A DNA stretch of 43,197 nt from assembly GCA_015680685.1 (NCBI GenBank), contig MNCI01004501.1:1048799-1091995 (forward strand). Direction: 5' to 3'. Below the pieces are notes generated by a model that saw nothing but the letters and a program-made list of their open reading frames with translations, was not told where the DNA came from and ran no database searches. The DNA comes from Gnetum montanum (taxonomy: Eukaryota; Streptophyta; Gnetopsida; Gnetales; Gnetaceae). Positions 20,798 through 31,232 of the stretch are shown here, in pieces (position 1 is the first letter of the stretch; each line of letters opens with the position of its first letter). Position numbers and translations under genes: made by a program.

Positions 20798-21571
20798 TCA
20801 TCTCTTGTTTTTATCTTTGCTGCATCATTTGCCTACTGCTTGTTTACTTGCCACGCCTCTGCATGTGCCATGTCTACATCATGTCATGCATCATCTTGCT
20901 ATAGCTGTGCCTAATCCTTTTCTATCCCATGTCCTCCCTTATGTCATTAAGACCCTTACCACATTTCTTGTTGCCTATGTTGGTGAAACCCTCACTGCAT
21001 TTCTCACTACCTATTACGTAGTCCAATTTCACCACCACCTATGTTTCCATCACTAGTGCTAAAAAATCCATCGTGATTTTCAGTCATCCACTATGTTTGT
21101 AAATACCGTAGGTGCTAAAAATTGCTATACCTTCTAATGCACCATGGATAATGAAAACATTGGAAATTGTTGCCCCCTCTAATGCTGCATAGAGATTGCC
21201 AACACTGGGAATTTTTTTCCACTCCAATGCTACATAAAAATCGTTGACATTAGGAATCATTGCCTCCTCTAATGCTCTGCTAACACTTTTGATGCTGAAA
21301 ATCATTGTCCTTTTTGGTGATCCATGGACATTACCAATGCTGGGAATCATCACCTCCTTTGGTACACCTAAACCACCATTGATGCCAAAAATCGTTGTCC
21401 CTTTTAGCACTGCTACAATAAATCCCTCATTACCAGTAATGTGCTAGTTTCCTATGCTATGTAGGCCATTGTGCATGTCATGCAAGCACTGCTTGGGTCC
21501 ACATGCCCTCACTTAGGCTACGTAGGCTCTTATGTAGGCTACATAGGCTCTGCTTAGCCCATGCAAGCCTT
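20798..21571 (+). repeat. Direct repeat R, right copy (about 0.77 kb)
   Basis: Collinear with 12437-13210. The similarity ends at GCAAGCCTT (21571), beyond which this copy continues AGCTAGGCCACACAAGCC while the left copy enters the virus. R contains an internal 45-bp minisatellite and ends in short AGGCTAC(G/A)TAGGC units. Confidence 0.8.
21084..21410 (-). repeat. 45-bp minisatellite with an open 15-residue repeat frame
   Basis: The minus strand is open for 108 codons and translates to a 15-residue degenerate period: VMIPSIGNVHGSPKR, TMIFSIKSVSRALEE, AMIPNVNDFYVALEW, KKIPSVGNLYAALEG, ATISNVFIIHGALEG. A 45-bp unit keeps frame automatically. There is no evidence of expression. It may be a decayed repeat protein or non-coding minisatellite; I cannot name a family. 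Confidence 0.5.
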
Positions 21572-21905
21572 AGCTAGGCCACACAAGCCATAGCAAGGGC
21601 CACATAGGCTTGAGTAAAGACCACCAAGCTCACCTAAGCTACATTGGCCCCAATAAGATGCTCTCCTCACTATTGCTCACTATTGCCTTATCTATCACAC
21701 TCTACTACCATGTCCTATCCATTGTGGCACTCTCCTCATACATTCTATCTACTCTGGTGATGGGAAAATTTTTCTATTAACAAATAGAGAATTTTAATTT
21801 TCCCTCAATTGATAGAGAATTCAAATTTTCCATCAACTAATTGTGAATTCAAAATTTAAGAAAAATGTTAGTTAAATTTTTTTAAAAAAAAGAGAGAAAG
21901 AAAAT
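21572..21905. other. Element B internal region right of R, no gene
   Basis: It begins with GGCCACACAAGCC-type short repeats, then CTCACTATTG and CTCTCCTCA repeats. It ends with a near-palindromic AT stretch containing ATAGAGAATTTTAATTTTCC and a related second copy at about 21810-21830. No coding signal. Confidence 0.4.
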
Positions 21906-22000
21906 GGATGCATTGGTAACAAATAAGATAAGAATTATGCAATAAAGCATGCTTATTCTAGAGTAGTACTGGGATGGGTGACCTCTCGGGAAGTTTTGTT
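21906..22000 (+). pseudogene. 5S rRNA-derived fragment
   Basis: AAGCATGCTT...GAGAGTAGTACT-like sequence (observed CTAGAGTAGTACTGGGATGG followed by GTGACCTCTCGGGAAGT) matches the 3' two-thirds of plant 5S rRNA, including the internal control region of the RNA polymerase III promoter. An upstream ATGCATTGG corresponds to ATGCACCGG of 5S. A 12-T run (about 21999-22010), terminator-like, follows. The first about 25 bases of 5S are not recognisable. Sources known in plants are dispersed 5S pseudogenes, 5S-derived SINEs and the Cassandra TRIM LTR; which one applies is open. Confidence 0.7.
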
Positions 22001-22740
22001 TTTTTTTTTTCATGCCAAAGGTTTTGGACCTCACAAACCATAACTTTTGATTTTGGAGGCTTTTTTTATGAATGAATAGTCATTTCCTATAAATTTTAAC
22101 CTTATAAACATAATGGTGAAGTTAGATTGATCCCATGAAATCCCAAAAATTGGTTTTCACCCCTTGCCCAACATAGTATCTCAAGACCTTGAAAAGCTTA
22201 ATTTTAGCATAATGCGAGGATATGATGTCCTTTTTTAACATATGAATAGTCATATCTAACATTTTTCACCCTTTTAAACTTAATGGTAAGGTCAAATATA
22301 TCATTTAGGCACCTGATAATTTGATGATATCATAAATTGTGCTTTGAAAGGATCATAACGTAGGGTAACTAATCATGCCTAACAGTTTAACTAGTGTACC
22401 TTATACATTTAACCTTTTGAACCTTGAGATTAAGTGCTTAACCTTTGTAGATAATGTTATGATTACTATGGTGTGTCATTAGTTACATTGTTGGAGCTAG
22501 TATTCTTAAGGAGGTAGAAAGCTTAATAAGAATTAGATAATAAGAATTAGATAATGTGGTTAAATATTACCAAAATAAGCTGATTAGTCGACAATCAGTT
22601 GGTGAATAAAAACAATCAAGATGTATATCAATTCATCTAACAATCAAATCATATAATAGAACAATAAGAAAATTCATAATCTTGTTTCAACAAGATGTAT
22701 GATATCTATAAAGAGAAATGACCCATAAGAGAATACAAGA
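22001..22740. other. No gene seen between the 5S fragment and the CCR4-like pseudogene
   Basis: Contains a pair of related segments (AATAGTCATTTCCTATAAAT at about 22057 and AATAGTCATATCTAACATTT at about 22245, each followed by TTAAACTTAATGG-like sequence) and otherwise AT-rich sequence with stops in all frames. Confidence 0.4.
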
Positions 22741-23676
22741 ATGAGAATGAAAGTTGTAACATACAATGTGCTTCAAAGATCCCTAGCTAGTGAGAGAAAA
22801 CATATGCTTTGTCCACCATGGATCTTGAATTAGCATGAGTATTGATACCCACACATCTTAGCAGAATTACAAAGTTTGGATGCTTATGTTTTATGCCTAT
22901 AAGAAGTCTTGCCATGGGAATTTCTATACCAATTCCAACTAGACTTGGTAAATATGGGATAAAAAGTTATTTACAATCAAAAAGGTTCGTGTGGAAGTTC
23001 CTTTAAAACATGCATATTAGCCTATTGTAGAAATCACATGATGGATGGTTGCTCGATATTTTATAAAGAAGCCAAGTTTGAATTGGTAGAGAGATTTGAA
23101 TGGAATTTAGGAAATATGATTGTTGAAATCCCAAAAATTCAAAGAATGGAAAATAAATAATGATCTAGTGCCAGTTATTCTTTGTGGAGATTTCAATGCA
23201 AAAGTCAAAAATATTTTTTATCAATTTTTAAAACATGGATGTGTAAAAAAAAATCCTTGGAAGATAAACCTAATTTGAAGAAGATGTTTTCATCAATTTG
23301 ACATACAATTCCATTGGCTAGTGCATATTTTGCTTATTTCAAGTCTTCAATAGATAAATTAGATTCTAGAATTGTAGAACAAATGATGTTAATGGATAAT
23401 ACTCATCAAGAACCACAATTCAGTAATTACTTTGCTATGATTAATGAATATGGGTCAACAACATTCTTTATTGAGATCCTAGATTATATTTGGCACAATG
23501 TTTGATTCTTCCAAGTTAGCAAGTTACTAGAGTTAATTTCCAAAGAAGAAGTTGAGAAGAAGTAAGATCAAGCCCTCCTATCCTAAACAAGACCATCTAA
23601 TCATATACCACTTATGGCAGAACTACAATTACTTCCATTAATCTCTAAGGTTGATCAATATCAGGAAGTATCTTAA
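22741..23676 (+). pseudogene. Captured copy of a CCR4-like deadenylase (endonuclease/exonuclease/phosphatase fold)
   Basis: CCR4-family nucleases shorten mRNA poly(A) tails. From ATG 22741 one frame reads KVVTYNVLQRSLASERKHML, CPPWILN, HILAELQSLDAYVLCL, a TAA, EVLPWEF, then MMDGCSIFYKEAKFELVERF. It continues in shifted frames as PVILCGDFNAKVKNIFYQFL (GDFN, metal-binding Asp/Asn), EPQFSNY, IEILDYIWHN, LLELISKEEVEK and SNHIPLMAEL, the family's closing SDH-P/A-L motif with Asp changed to Asn. The segment normally found between the DGC..FYK and GDFN motifs is largely missing, and there are in-frame stops and frameshifts. No introns are apparent, so a retrocopy or RNA-level capture is likely. It sits inside element B, between the 5S fragment and the 3' LTR. 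Confidence 0.7.
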
Positions 23677-24090
23677 CCTTATTTTTGTTTTATAATCTTA
23701 TGCTTTTATTTATTATTTAATTTATATTTTAAATACATAAATAAAATATGTAAGGTAATGCAAGTTGAGAATAAAGATTTTCCCTACCTTCACTTGGGTA
23801 ACCAAATACAAGTTGCAATTTGTGTGATCCTGGTTAAGACTAGTGATTAGTGGTTGGTAGATATATAATTTAACTCTTGTCATTTTCATAGAAAATGAGC
23901 TAAGTATTACTAAATTAATATTTAAATTTCCATATATTCTTCTCACATATTTTTTTTTTTGTAGAATAAGTAAGAAACAACTTCAAGTTCAAAGGAGAAA
24001 TCAAATTATTGGAGAATAGGATCATAACAAAAGCATTGAAGCTAGAAAAAGATAGTAAACATGGACTCATTCAAGGAAGAATGAAACCTA
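23677..24090. other. Element B 3' internal sequence, no gene
   Basis: AT-rich sequence between the captured gene and the polypurine tract; no coding similarity. The last 100 bases are purine-rich. Confidence 0.5.
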
Positions 24091-24102
24091 AGGAGGGTAG
24101 AT
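24086..24102 (+). other. Polypurine tract of element B
   Basis: CCTAAGGAGGGTAGAT lies directly before the 3' LTR. AAGGAGGG is a typical plant LTR-element polypurine tract, where plus-strand synthesis is primed. Confidence 0.75.
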
Positions 24103-24674
24103 TATAACATCCCCATTCCCAAATGGTGTTGCTGCATAACGAAGATGATGCCTCTTCATAAAAAGTGTTATTGTTATCGTAACAAGACTCAAAAGGGCAT
24201 GTTGTAATTGAGACCTAAAGGGGTGCATTGTAATCATGAACATGTCTCTCAAGGTAACCTTTGGGGGATTTGACCTAAATCATGTATACCTAGGCTTAGA
24301 GGTTGTGCCAGCATGGAGTTGTAGAGCTAGTAAAAGTTGAGTAATGGTTGTCAAGTGAAGCGAGATAGGAAGTGGACTGGTAATCCCTTCTAGTTGTAGG
24401 CTTAATTTTGGTGGCAGTACTAGATTGCCTCTAAGGGATAGATGTCGAAAGAAGAAAAATCAAAGGAACACTCTCAGAGCATGATCTAGATACACTATTC
24501 CACATCAAGAAATCATTCTTTCCTCTTTTCTTTTGCATTTTCCCTACTATTTTCATTATGCATAGTATTGAATGTTACATATATTTGACATTTGATATAT
24601 TGTCTTCTTATGCATAATGTCTTGTATAACGTATATTTGATGTTTTCCATGACATCTAGGAATGGGGTGTCATA
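24103..24674 (+). repeat. 3' LTR of element B (572 bp)
   Basis: The partner of 10653-11211. The ends are now TATAACATCC and GGGGTGTCATA: the canonical TG and CA have each suffered a G-to-A or C-to-T change. Confidence 0.85.
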
Positions 24675-24679
24675 ATGTG
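24675..24679 (+). repeat. Target-site duplication ATGTG, right copy
   Basis: Identical to 10648-10652. It begins the MCIDFRAL-encoding RT sequence of relic A. Confidence 0.8.
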
Positions 24680-26725
24680 TATTGATTTTAGAGCTCTTGA
24701 TAGTCTCACTATTAAGTATAGAATTCTTATTCCTAGAATGTATACTATTCTTGATGTTTTGATTAATGCAAAAATATTTTCAATGATTGATTTGAAAAGT
24801 GCATATCATCAAATTAGAATTAGATTGGAAGATGAATGAAAAGTCACATTCAAGATAATTGATGTTTTTTATAAGTGGTTAGTCATGCCTTTTGGGCTAA
24901 CTAATGCCCCATACACATTATAAGGCTTATGCTTGATGTTTTAAGAGATCTTATGGGAAAATGTTGCATTAGTTTCTTTGATGATATTCTTGTTTACATT
25001 ACTAATGAAGATGATCATGTGCAACATTTGATATTTGTGTGCTCAAATTTTCATGAGGTTAATGTAGTGATTATTACCAAGAAATGTCATTTTTAAAGAG
25101 GAAAAATTATCTATTGAGGTCATGTTGTTTTTAAGAATCATGTTAAGATGAAGCAAAGAAAAATCAAGAACATCAAGGAGTTTTCTTCATCTAAAGAATA
25201 ATATTTTTTCTTAGTTTTTCTAAATTATATATGAGATTCTTTAGAAATTTTAGTTCTATTACATGACCAATGCCATCCTATTTGAAGAATAATTTAGATT
25301 TTGTATGGGAAGATGGAAAAAAATTTGGTTTGGTAATTCCAAATATCTTGAATCTATTTGAAGTGACAGTCATTGTAAGTAGGCTTGTTATTGAAGGTGT
25401 GCTTTCACAAGAAGGTAAGCCAATTGCATTCATTTCTAAAAAAATTGAATGAATCTAGACAAAAGTATAGTGTATATGAAAAGCAATTAAATGTTATACT
25501 TCAAACTATTAGGCATTGGCGACATTACTTGCTAGGACCTAAATTTATTTTGTTGAGTGATCATAAAGCACTTCAATTTTTTAATTATCAAAAGAAATTA
25601 AGTGTTAAAGAATTTATTTTTTTTTTCTAAAAAAGAGAAGTGTCAAGTCAAACATTGTTGTGAATTCTTTACCTATGATTCATATTACTCATTCTAATAT
25701 GAAACTCAAAGGATTTGAGTCTTGTTCTGAATTACATCCTAGTGATATTGACTTTTGTAAAATTTAGAATGGATTAAATTTTACATTATTAGGAAGGGTT
25801 GATAAACAAAAACCATATCATGTTAAGAATAGTATTTTATTTAGAGATGAAAACATTTGTATTTTCAAATGTGATTTCAAATTCAAGATTCTTAAGAAAA
25901 AGTACAATAGTAACATGGTTATACATATGAACAAAATAAAGACTTTGGAATTGATAAGAAAATTTTTTTAGCAGCATATGTATAAAGATGTAGTTAAATT
26001 TATGAAAGAGTACTATGTTTGTTAAAATTTCAAATCTAGGAAAGGTATTAATGAGCATTAATTACTTTTGCCAATCTCAAATGCTCCTTGGAAAATTTTT
26101 TCTTTAGACTTTGTTTTTGGCATTCCAAAGATAAGATCTAGTCATGTTTCATACTTATTGTTGTAAATAGATTTACTGAGATGGCTCATTTCATTCCATG
26201 CAAGAAAAGTAGTGATTCTTTTCATGTTTCTTATTTATTCTTTTAGAATTTAGTAAAATTGCATGTCATTCCTTTGAATATTATAAGTGATAGGAATGTC
26301 AAATTCACTAGTAACTCTTGTATGCCACTTTGAAAATTTCTAGAAACCTAGTTATCATTTTCTACTAACTATTAATCTCAAACTAATGAATAAATTCAAG
26401 TGGTGTTTGTATGAGGATCAATCTCAAAGATGAAAAAATATCTTAGCCCATGTTGAGTTCTCACATAACAATGTTTTTTACACTAGTATAGGAAAAATTT
26501 ATTTCGTATCAAATTATAATTTTTTATCAAAGATGGTTGATGAGCTAAATCAAGTTGATGATTTTCACTCTTTAAGCTCTAATTTTATTCAGAAAATGAA
26601 GTAGTTACATCAAGTCAAATCTCACTTGGAGAAGAAAGAAAATGATGTGTCTTCCAACTGCAATGAGGAAAAGAGGATAATTGAATTTTAGATTAATAAT
26701 AATGTTTTAATTTATTTAAGCAAGG
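24675..26725 (+). pseudogene. Relic A: RT, RNase H and integrase of a Ty3/gypsy (chromovirus-like) polyprotein
   Basis: RT: CIDFRALDSLTIKYR, FSMIDLKSAYHQIRIRLEDE, YKWLVMPFGLTNAPYT. In the palm, SFFDDILVYI-like sequence is seen at about 24970-25000. RNase H: GVLSQEGKPIAFISKKIE, RQKYSVYEKQLNVILQTIRH, WRHYLLGPKFILLSDHKALQ. Integrase: [65 protein letters not shown], ending VLIYLSK at the element 2 insertion. Many stops and several frameshifts. It is split on the left by element B and on the right by element 2, so it is older than both. Confidence 0.8.
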
Positions 26726-27543
26726 TGATGAACTATGATATTGCATATGTGATATCGCGTCCACGATATCGGATCGACCATGCAATATCGGATACCCGAT
26801 ATCACGGCTTGTCTCATTATCTATAAATAAGAGGCGGTGCCTTTGGTTTCTACAGTTAAGAATTAGTCCCTTAGCCAAAATCTTGCCATTTTATCCCTCC
26901 AGAGTTAGAATTATTTTTGTGTGCCTGCAGTAGAAGTCATAGAGTGAATGGATCTTTATTCAAGCATTATGTACTTGAGCACACTTTGTGTATGGCAATA
27001 AAGATGAACTTTATGATAAACCTTGTAGCATACAGAATAGATTAATTAGTGTTAATTATTATTTAATTCTTTCGTAGTTAATTAATGATTTCTCTCACCC
27101 TAAAACTCTCTTAGTTAATTACACTTAGTACGACTAGTTCAAGCATGCTTGTAGCGCTTGGGAACCCAGTAACGATTAGCGTTTGGTAATCCTAGTAGTG
27201 TTGCACTAGTTCAGGATGTGTACGAAAAGTAGGAATGGATACTGGTGTTAGGAGCACTTAGAACTTAGTTAATGAATAGTTAAATTGGATTAATTACTTA
27301 GTTACTTCTTTCTCCCCTCATTAGCGTAGGAAGGAAAACACATAAAAACCATAAAAATCATATATGTCAAGCTTACTTAACCATACATCTATGACATACA
27401 AGTAAGTTTGGGAAGACAATGATTAATCAACTCGTTATTATTCTGCAATGTGCATAGGCACTTAGTCCTTGAAATTCTATTGGATCGTGCGTGAAATTCT
27501 TGTATTCGTATGGTTGAACGTAGGGGTATCTCGCCGCTCATCA
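26726..27543 (+). repeat. 5' LTR of element 2 (818 bp)
   Basis: TGATGAACTATG...CGCCGCTCATCA. It matches the 3' LTR throughout (for example CTCATTATCTATAAATAAGA, GAATTAGTCCCTTAGCCAAA). Its U3 keeps GATATC cores at about 26750-26810 with CpG sites partly decayed. Confidence 0.9.
26745..26830 (+). promoter_or_regulatory. LTR promoter of element 2 (TATA and eroded palindromes)
   Basis: The TATA box CTATAAATAA at 26821-26830 is preceded by TGATATCGCG, ACGATATCGG, CAATATCGG and CCGATATCAC, which correspond to the intact GCGATATCGC units of element 1 after C-to-T/G-to-A decay. Confidence 0.6.
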
Positions 27544-27544
27544 T

Positions 27545-27562
27545 TGGTGCCATTGCCAGGGA
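27545..27562 (+). other. Primer binding site of element 2 (tRNA-Asp type)
   Basis: TGGTGCCATTGCCAGGGA, one base after the LTR. Three transitions away from the element 1 version. Confidence 0.8.
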
Positions 27563-27698
27563 CTTTGTTGTTTGTGCACTAAGTAGAACTTAGGAATTAT
27601 TCACATCGTTGGAACGAACCCTTAGGTTTGGTTAAAGGAAAAATAATAATAATAATAATATATAAATATATAGTACATTACGCACTGAAGAAGACAAG

Positions 27699-29381
27699 AT
27701 GTCTTCTTCTTCGCACAAGAGCACTTCGGCACCTAGGACTAACACAAGAAGCAATCTGCGGCAAAATACACATGACGTTGACCTGCCAGTTCCTCAACAG
27801 TTTCATGTGGTATATACTCATCTTGATGAATATGTACCTAACTTCACCTTTATTCTCCACCAAGATGAATAGCTATGTTGGCGTGACTTGGAAGGTAACA
27901 TAGTGTTACCTCCCAACCGTTCAGTCCCAAGTATGCTTCTTCGTGCTCTCACACGAATAGGCATGCAACACTTACATGCAGAGTACATTGCGTAGGACTA
28001 TGATTCGAGAGACTATTGTCCTATTGAAGTGCAACGTCAAGGGGATTATCAATAGGAGAGACACCATAAGTCCTTGAAGGGAAAATGGTCTAAGGATGCC
28101 CCACACATTTTAAGTGAAATTGAGGGTGATGAACATGCCTCAGGTAGTCACCCCCATAATGAAGCTCATCCCATTGAATTTTTCCAAGGAGTTATGTATC
28201 AAAACCTTCATTATACTATTCACAACCTAGGTGCTAATACCAATGGACAAAAAGAGTCCAAAAAAGGAACAAAGGCACGTGACAAAGATGGGCATTCTGA
28301 TTGTAATCATGATCAAGGTAGAGATCACCAAAGAGAAGGTAGTAAACACCATCATGGTGGTGGTTCTCCTTCTTCTTCACCTTCATCATCACCTTCATCC
28401 TCTCCTTCCATGTCCAGATGCAACCATAGAGAAACAGATCGTGAGGATAAGGGCAAACAAAGTGGAAGTCATAAATTTGACAACCAAGATAGAGGACGAG
28501 GGCACTCTAGGGAATCACACGATAGAAGAAGGTAGAGTAGGGAACCACGTAGACACCATAGACACTACCAACGAGATGATCATGATGAACCCCTACTCGG
28601 CACATGAAGCATGCTAGATATAACAAAGGCTGTAAGAGTTCCAACAAGGCACTAGAAAGATAGTAGGATTAAGAGGCTAGACATGAATAACATCCCATGA
28701 TTTGAAGGGGAATATAACGCTGATCCTCAAAATCACTTACAAGAATTTCACGATGTGTGTGCCTTGCAAAATATAGAAAACAAGTGGCAAAAGCTTAAGT
28801 TATTCCCATGGACACTAATAAAAGAAGCTAAAAGCTGGTACAGGTCCTTAGAACTAGAATCCATTCGTAGGTGGAGTACGATGCTAGAATTGTTTAACAA
28901 TAAGTACCAAACGTACTCACAGGTGTCTAACCTGTGAAAGAAAATCCAAGGATGGAAACAAGGAAGTCATGAACCCTTGGATGCTGTCATGGGCTACTAT
29001 TATGCACTCTTACATCATTGTCCTGGCCATGGTTATTCACAGTGAGATCAACTATGTCATCTTGTAGATGGGCTTAGGCATGAAACAAGAAGGACCCTTG
29101 GGACTTATGCCCAAGGAAGGTTATTTGAGGTTAGGTTCCATCAAATTCACAGACTATTGGAGCAAGTAGCTAAAGAAGAAGGTGGACTATGAAAATGAGA
29201 GAGTGTGGAAGAATACAATCAAGATCCTTCCCTTTGAAAGAAGGATGTCAGACTTTGTGAGGATGAGGAAGAGTCACCACTCGAAGAGATGGTGAATAGG
29301 AAAACCTTGATCATTCAAAAGTTAGCATCAGAAGTATCGGTAAAGGTAGACCAAATGTGGGACTCCCTGGATAGTAGGTTT
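27699..29381 (+). pseudogene. Gag of element 2
   Basis: ATG at 27699 (MSSSSHKSTSAPRTNTRSNL). The frame stays in phase through gag, with in-frame stops at about 27870, 27993, 28053, 28533 and further on, all readily derived from CAA, CAG, CGA or TGG. It shows the charged His/Ser region (HHHGGGSPSSSPSSSPSSSP, about 28350-28410) and the capsid-type domain (KLKLFPWTLIKEAKSWYRSL, RRWSTMLELFNNKYQTYSQV). It is collinear with the element 1 gag, which is better preserved. The open parts are 28074-28535 and 28755-28937. Confidence 0.85.
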
Positions 29382-29387
29382 TAAACT

Positions 29388-30857
29388 ATGCTCAAAGTAG
29401 TAGAGGAGTCTAGGGAGCAAGGTAGTGACCGTGATAGAAGGAAAAAGAGAGAAGCTGAGAATGCACGTAACAAGGGTAAGGGTAAAGTTTCTATTATTGA
29501 AGAGGTTGTAGATTCAGATAACGATGATAGTCGATATGAGATTTGTCAATATGACCATCCTAAGGGATGTTGCCCTGTAATCTCACACTTACAAGAGTCT
29601 GGGGTGTATGCACTTAATCCATGATTAAAAAAATGGAAAACATCCTGATGATTACCTTATCCCTAAGGTAACCCAAGGCAGTTCCACCAACCCATAACGT
29701 ATTATCCATGTGGAACTCCACCACAACCAATCAAGCAACATCAACAGTGGCAGCACCCACAATGATGGGGAATGCCACCACCAAGGCAACAATATCCTTA
29801 CCGACAACCAGACCCATATGGATACTACGTGTAGAATTTGATCTCTCCATGTGACTCTGTTGGTCATGTTATGACCCAACATCACTACCAAGCTTGTGAA
29901 TACTATAGAAATTCCTCTCCTAGGGGAGACATCCCACAAGTATACCATCCTTCCAATCCAGCCGCATCTCTTCCACCAATAGCTCCATTACCACCTACTC
30001 CAGCAATGCAAGGTGAACTCCCTACTCAGCCACACCAATGCAATGCCACAAGGGCTATTAACCCTCAACCTACTATTGGTTCGGACAACCGTACAAAGTA
30101 AAGATCTTTCTTCAGAACCAACAGTCCAACCAAGCCCTCACAATCCCAAGTGGCTAAGTCTTTGAATGCCTCCATATCAACTAAAGCCTTGGAGACCCCT
30201 TCAAAATTGTCACTGCATTCAATTCATACGGTCATGTTAACACATGTTGTTACTGATTGGATTAAAGCTGGCCACCTTCCCAGGAAATTCTCTGATCCTA
30301 GGAGTCCCCTAATCTATCTACAAATCACTAGGAATGAATCATGAAAATCTATTTTGGATTCAGTTTTCGGTGTCAACCTAATATCCCAAGAAATTTATAA
30401 GGCGTGGAACCTACCCCCATTGAAAAAGAGTAATGTCCATTTAAAGTTAGCTAACCAATCCATTACTATTCCCTTGGGATTAGTGGAGGATATTGTTACC
30501 ACTGTTTGTGGGTAGTCGTATCCAGCTTACTTCTTGGTAATCCAAGTGAATAATAGTAAGGGGGACTTCCCAATCATAATGGGAAGGGCATGGCTAAGCA
30601 CTATAGATGCATGCCTAGAAATCCATGATCTTTCCCTAGACATATCTAAGGAAAATACTTTTGGAAAGATTGAGAAGGAGAAGGTTCCATGCATAACATA
30701 CAGTGACACAGGGTGCAATTGCGTGCAGAGATCATGGTTTGTGCAAAGTTTGACATTGCCTACATGCAATCAGTGTGCACAAATGATCAACATACAAAGG
30801 TGTCTATATGCAGCAGCCACACTACAAGAAGACACCCAGTGGCTGATAGCTGATTAA
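29388..30857 (+). pseudogene. Gag C-terminus and aspartic protease of element 2
   Basis: Same frame as gag. The knuckle-like motif reads YEICQYDHPKGCCP; the first Cys of the element 1 version is Tyr here. A Pro/Gln-rich linker follows (about 29640-30060), then the protease. The active site has decayed (LDSVFGVNLISQE at about 30355-30390, where element 1 has LDSGSG), and FPIIMGRAWLSTIDACLEI follows at about 30567-30620. The frame closes at 30857 in sequence similar to the element 1 tail. Proteolytic activity is not expected. Confidence 0.75.
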
Positions 30858-31232
30858 GAAAATAGCTCACTAATATGCATGGAACTAACAGAGGGTTTGA
30901 CTTGCACTTATATAGATAGCATTGATGCATTAGAGCAAGTCCACTGCCAACTTCCCAGTATTAACTTAGAAAACAAGATCCCCTAGAGCTAAAACCATTG
31001 CCCACCGGTATGGAATACATGTTCCTTAAGAATGGAAAACCAGTAATCATCAACGCAAGACTTGCTCTGCAACAAAAAGAAAGTCTGCTCAAGGTAATAA
31101 ACAAATGGTCAAAAGCCTTCACCTAGTCATATTCAGAATTAACTGGAATAGACCCTAGGATATGCCAACATAAGATTTACACTGACTCCTCCATGAAGCC
31201 TCGAAAACAACCACAGAGGCGATTGAACCCAA
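30858..31232 (+). pseudogene. Protease-RT linker of element 2
   Basis: Contains the QLPSINLENKIP-coding point (about 30945-30980) at which the element 1 deletion starts, and a Lys/Gln-rich stretch. A frameshift lies between 30857 and 31259. Confidence 0.5.

Larger units (their letters stand above)
10653..24674 (+). mobile_element. Element B: 14-kb LTR element inserted in relic A RT, carrying a virus and captured sequences
   Basis: It is bounded by LTRs 10653-11211 and 24103-24674, a tRNA-Met-type primer site after the first and a polypurine tract before the second, and by a perfect TSD ATGTG. Removing the virus (13211-20797) and one 0.77-kb repeat leaves about 5.7 kb with no gag, protease, RT or integrase that I can recognise. 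It was therefore probably a non-autonomous (LARD-like) element, moved by proteins of another element. That conclusion is inference from absence. Confidence 0.75.

Noticed and set aside
12437-21571. R copies as ordinary LTRs of a retrotransposon with caulimovirid-like genes
   Set aside because: The ends are not TG...CA, the right copy continues beyond the left copy's end, the viral promoter lies outside R, there is no polypurine tract before the right copy and no integrase. Kept only as an alternative.
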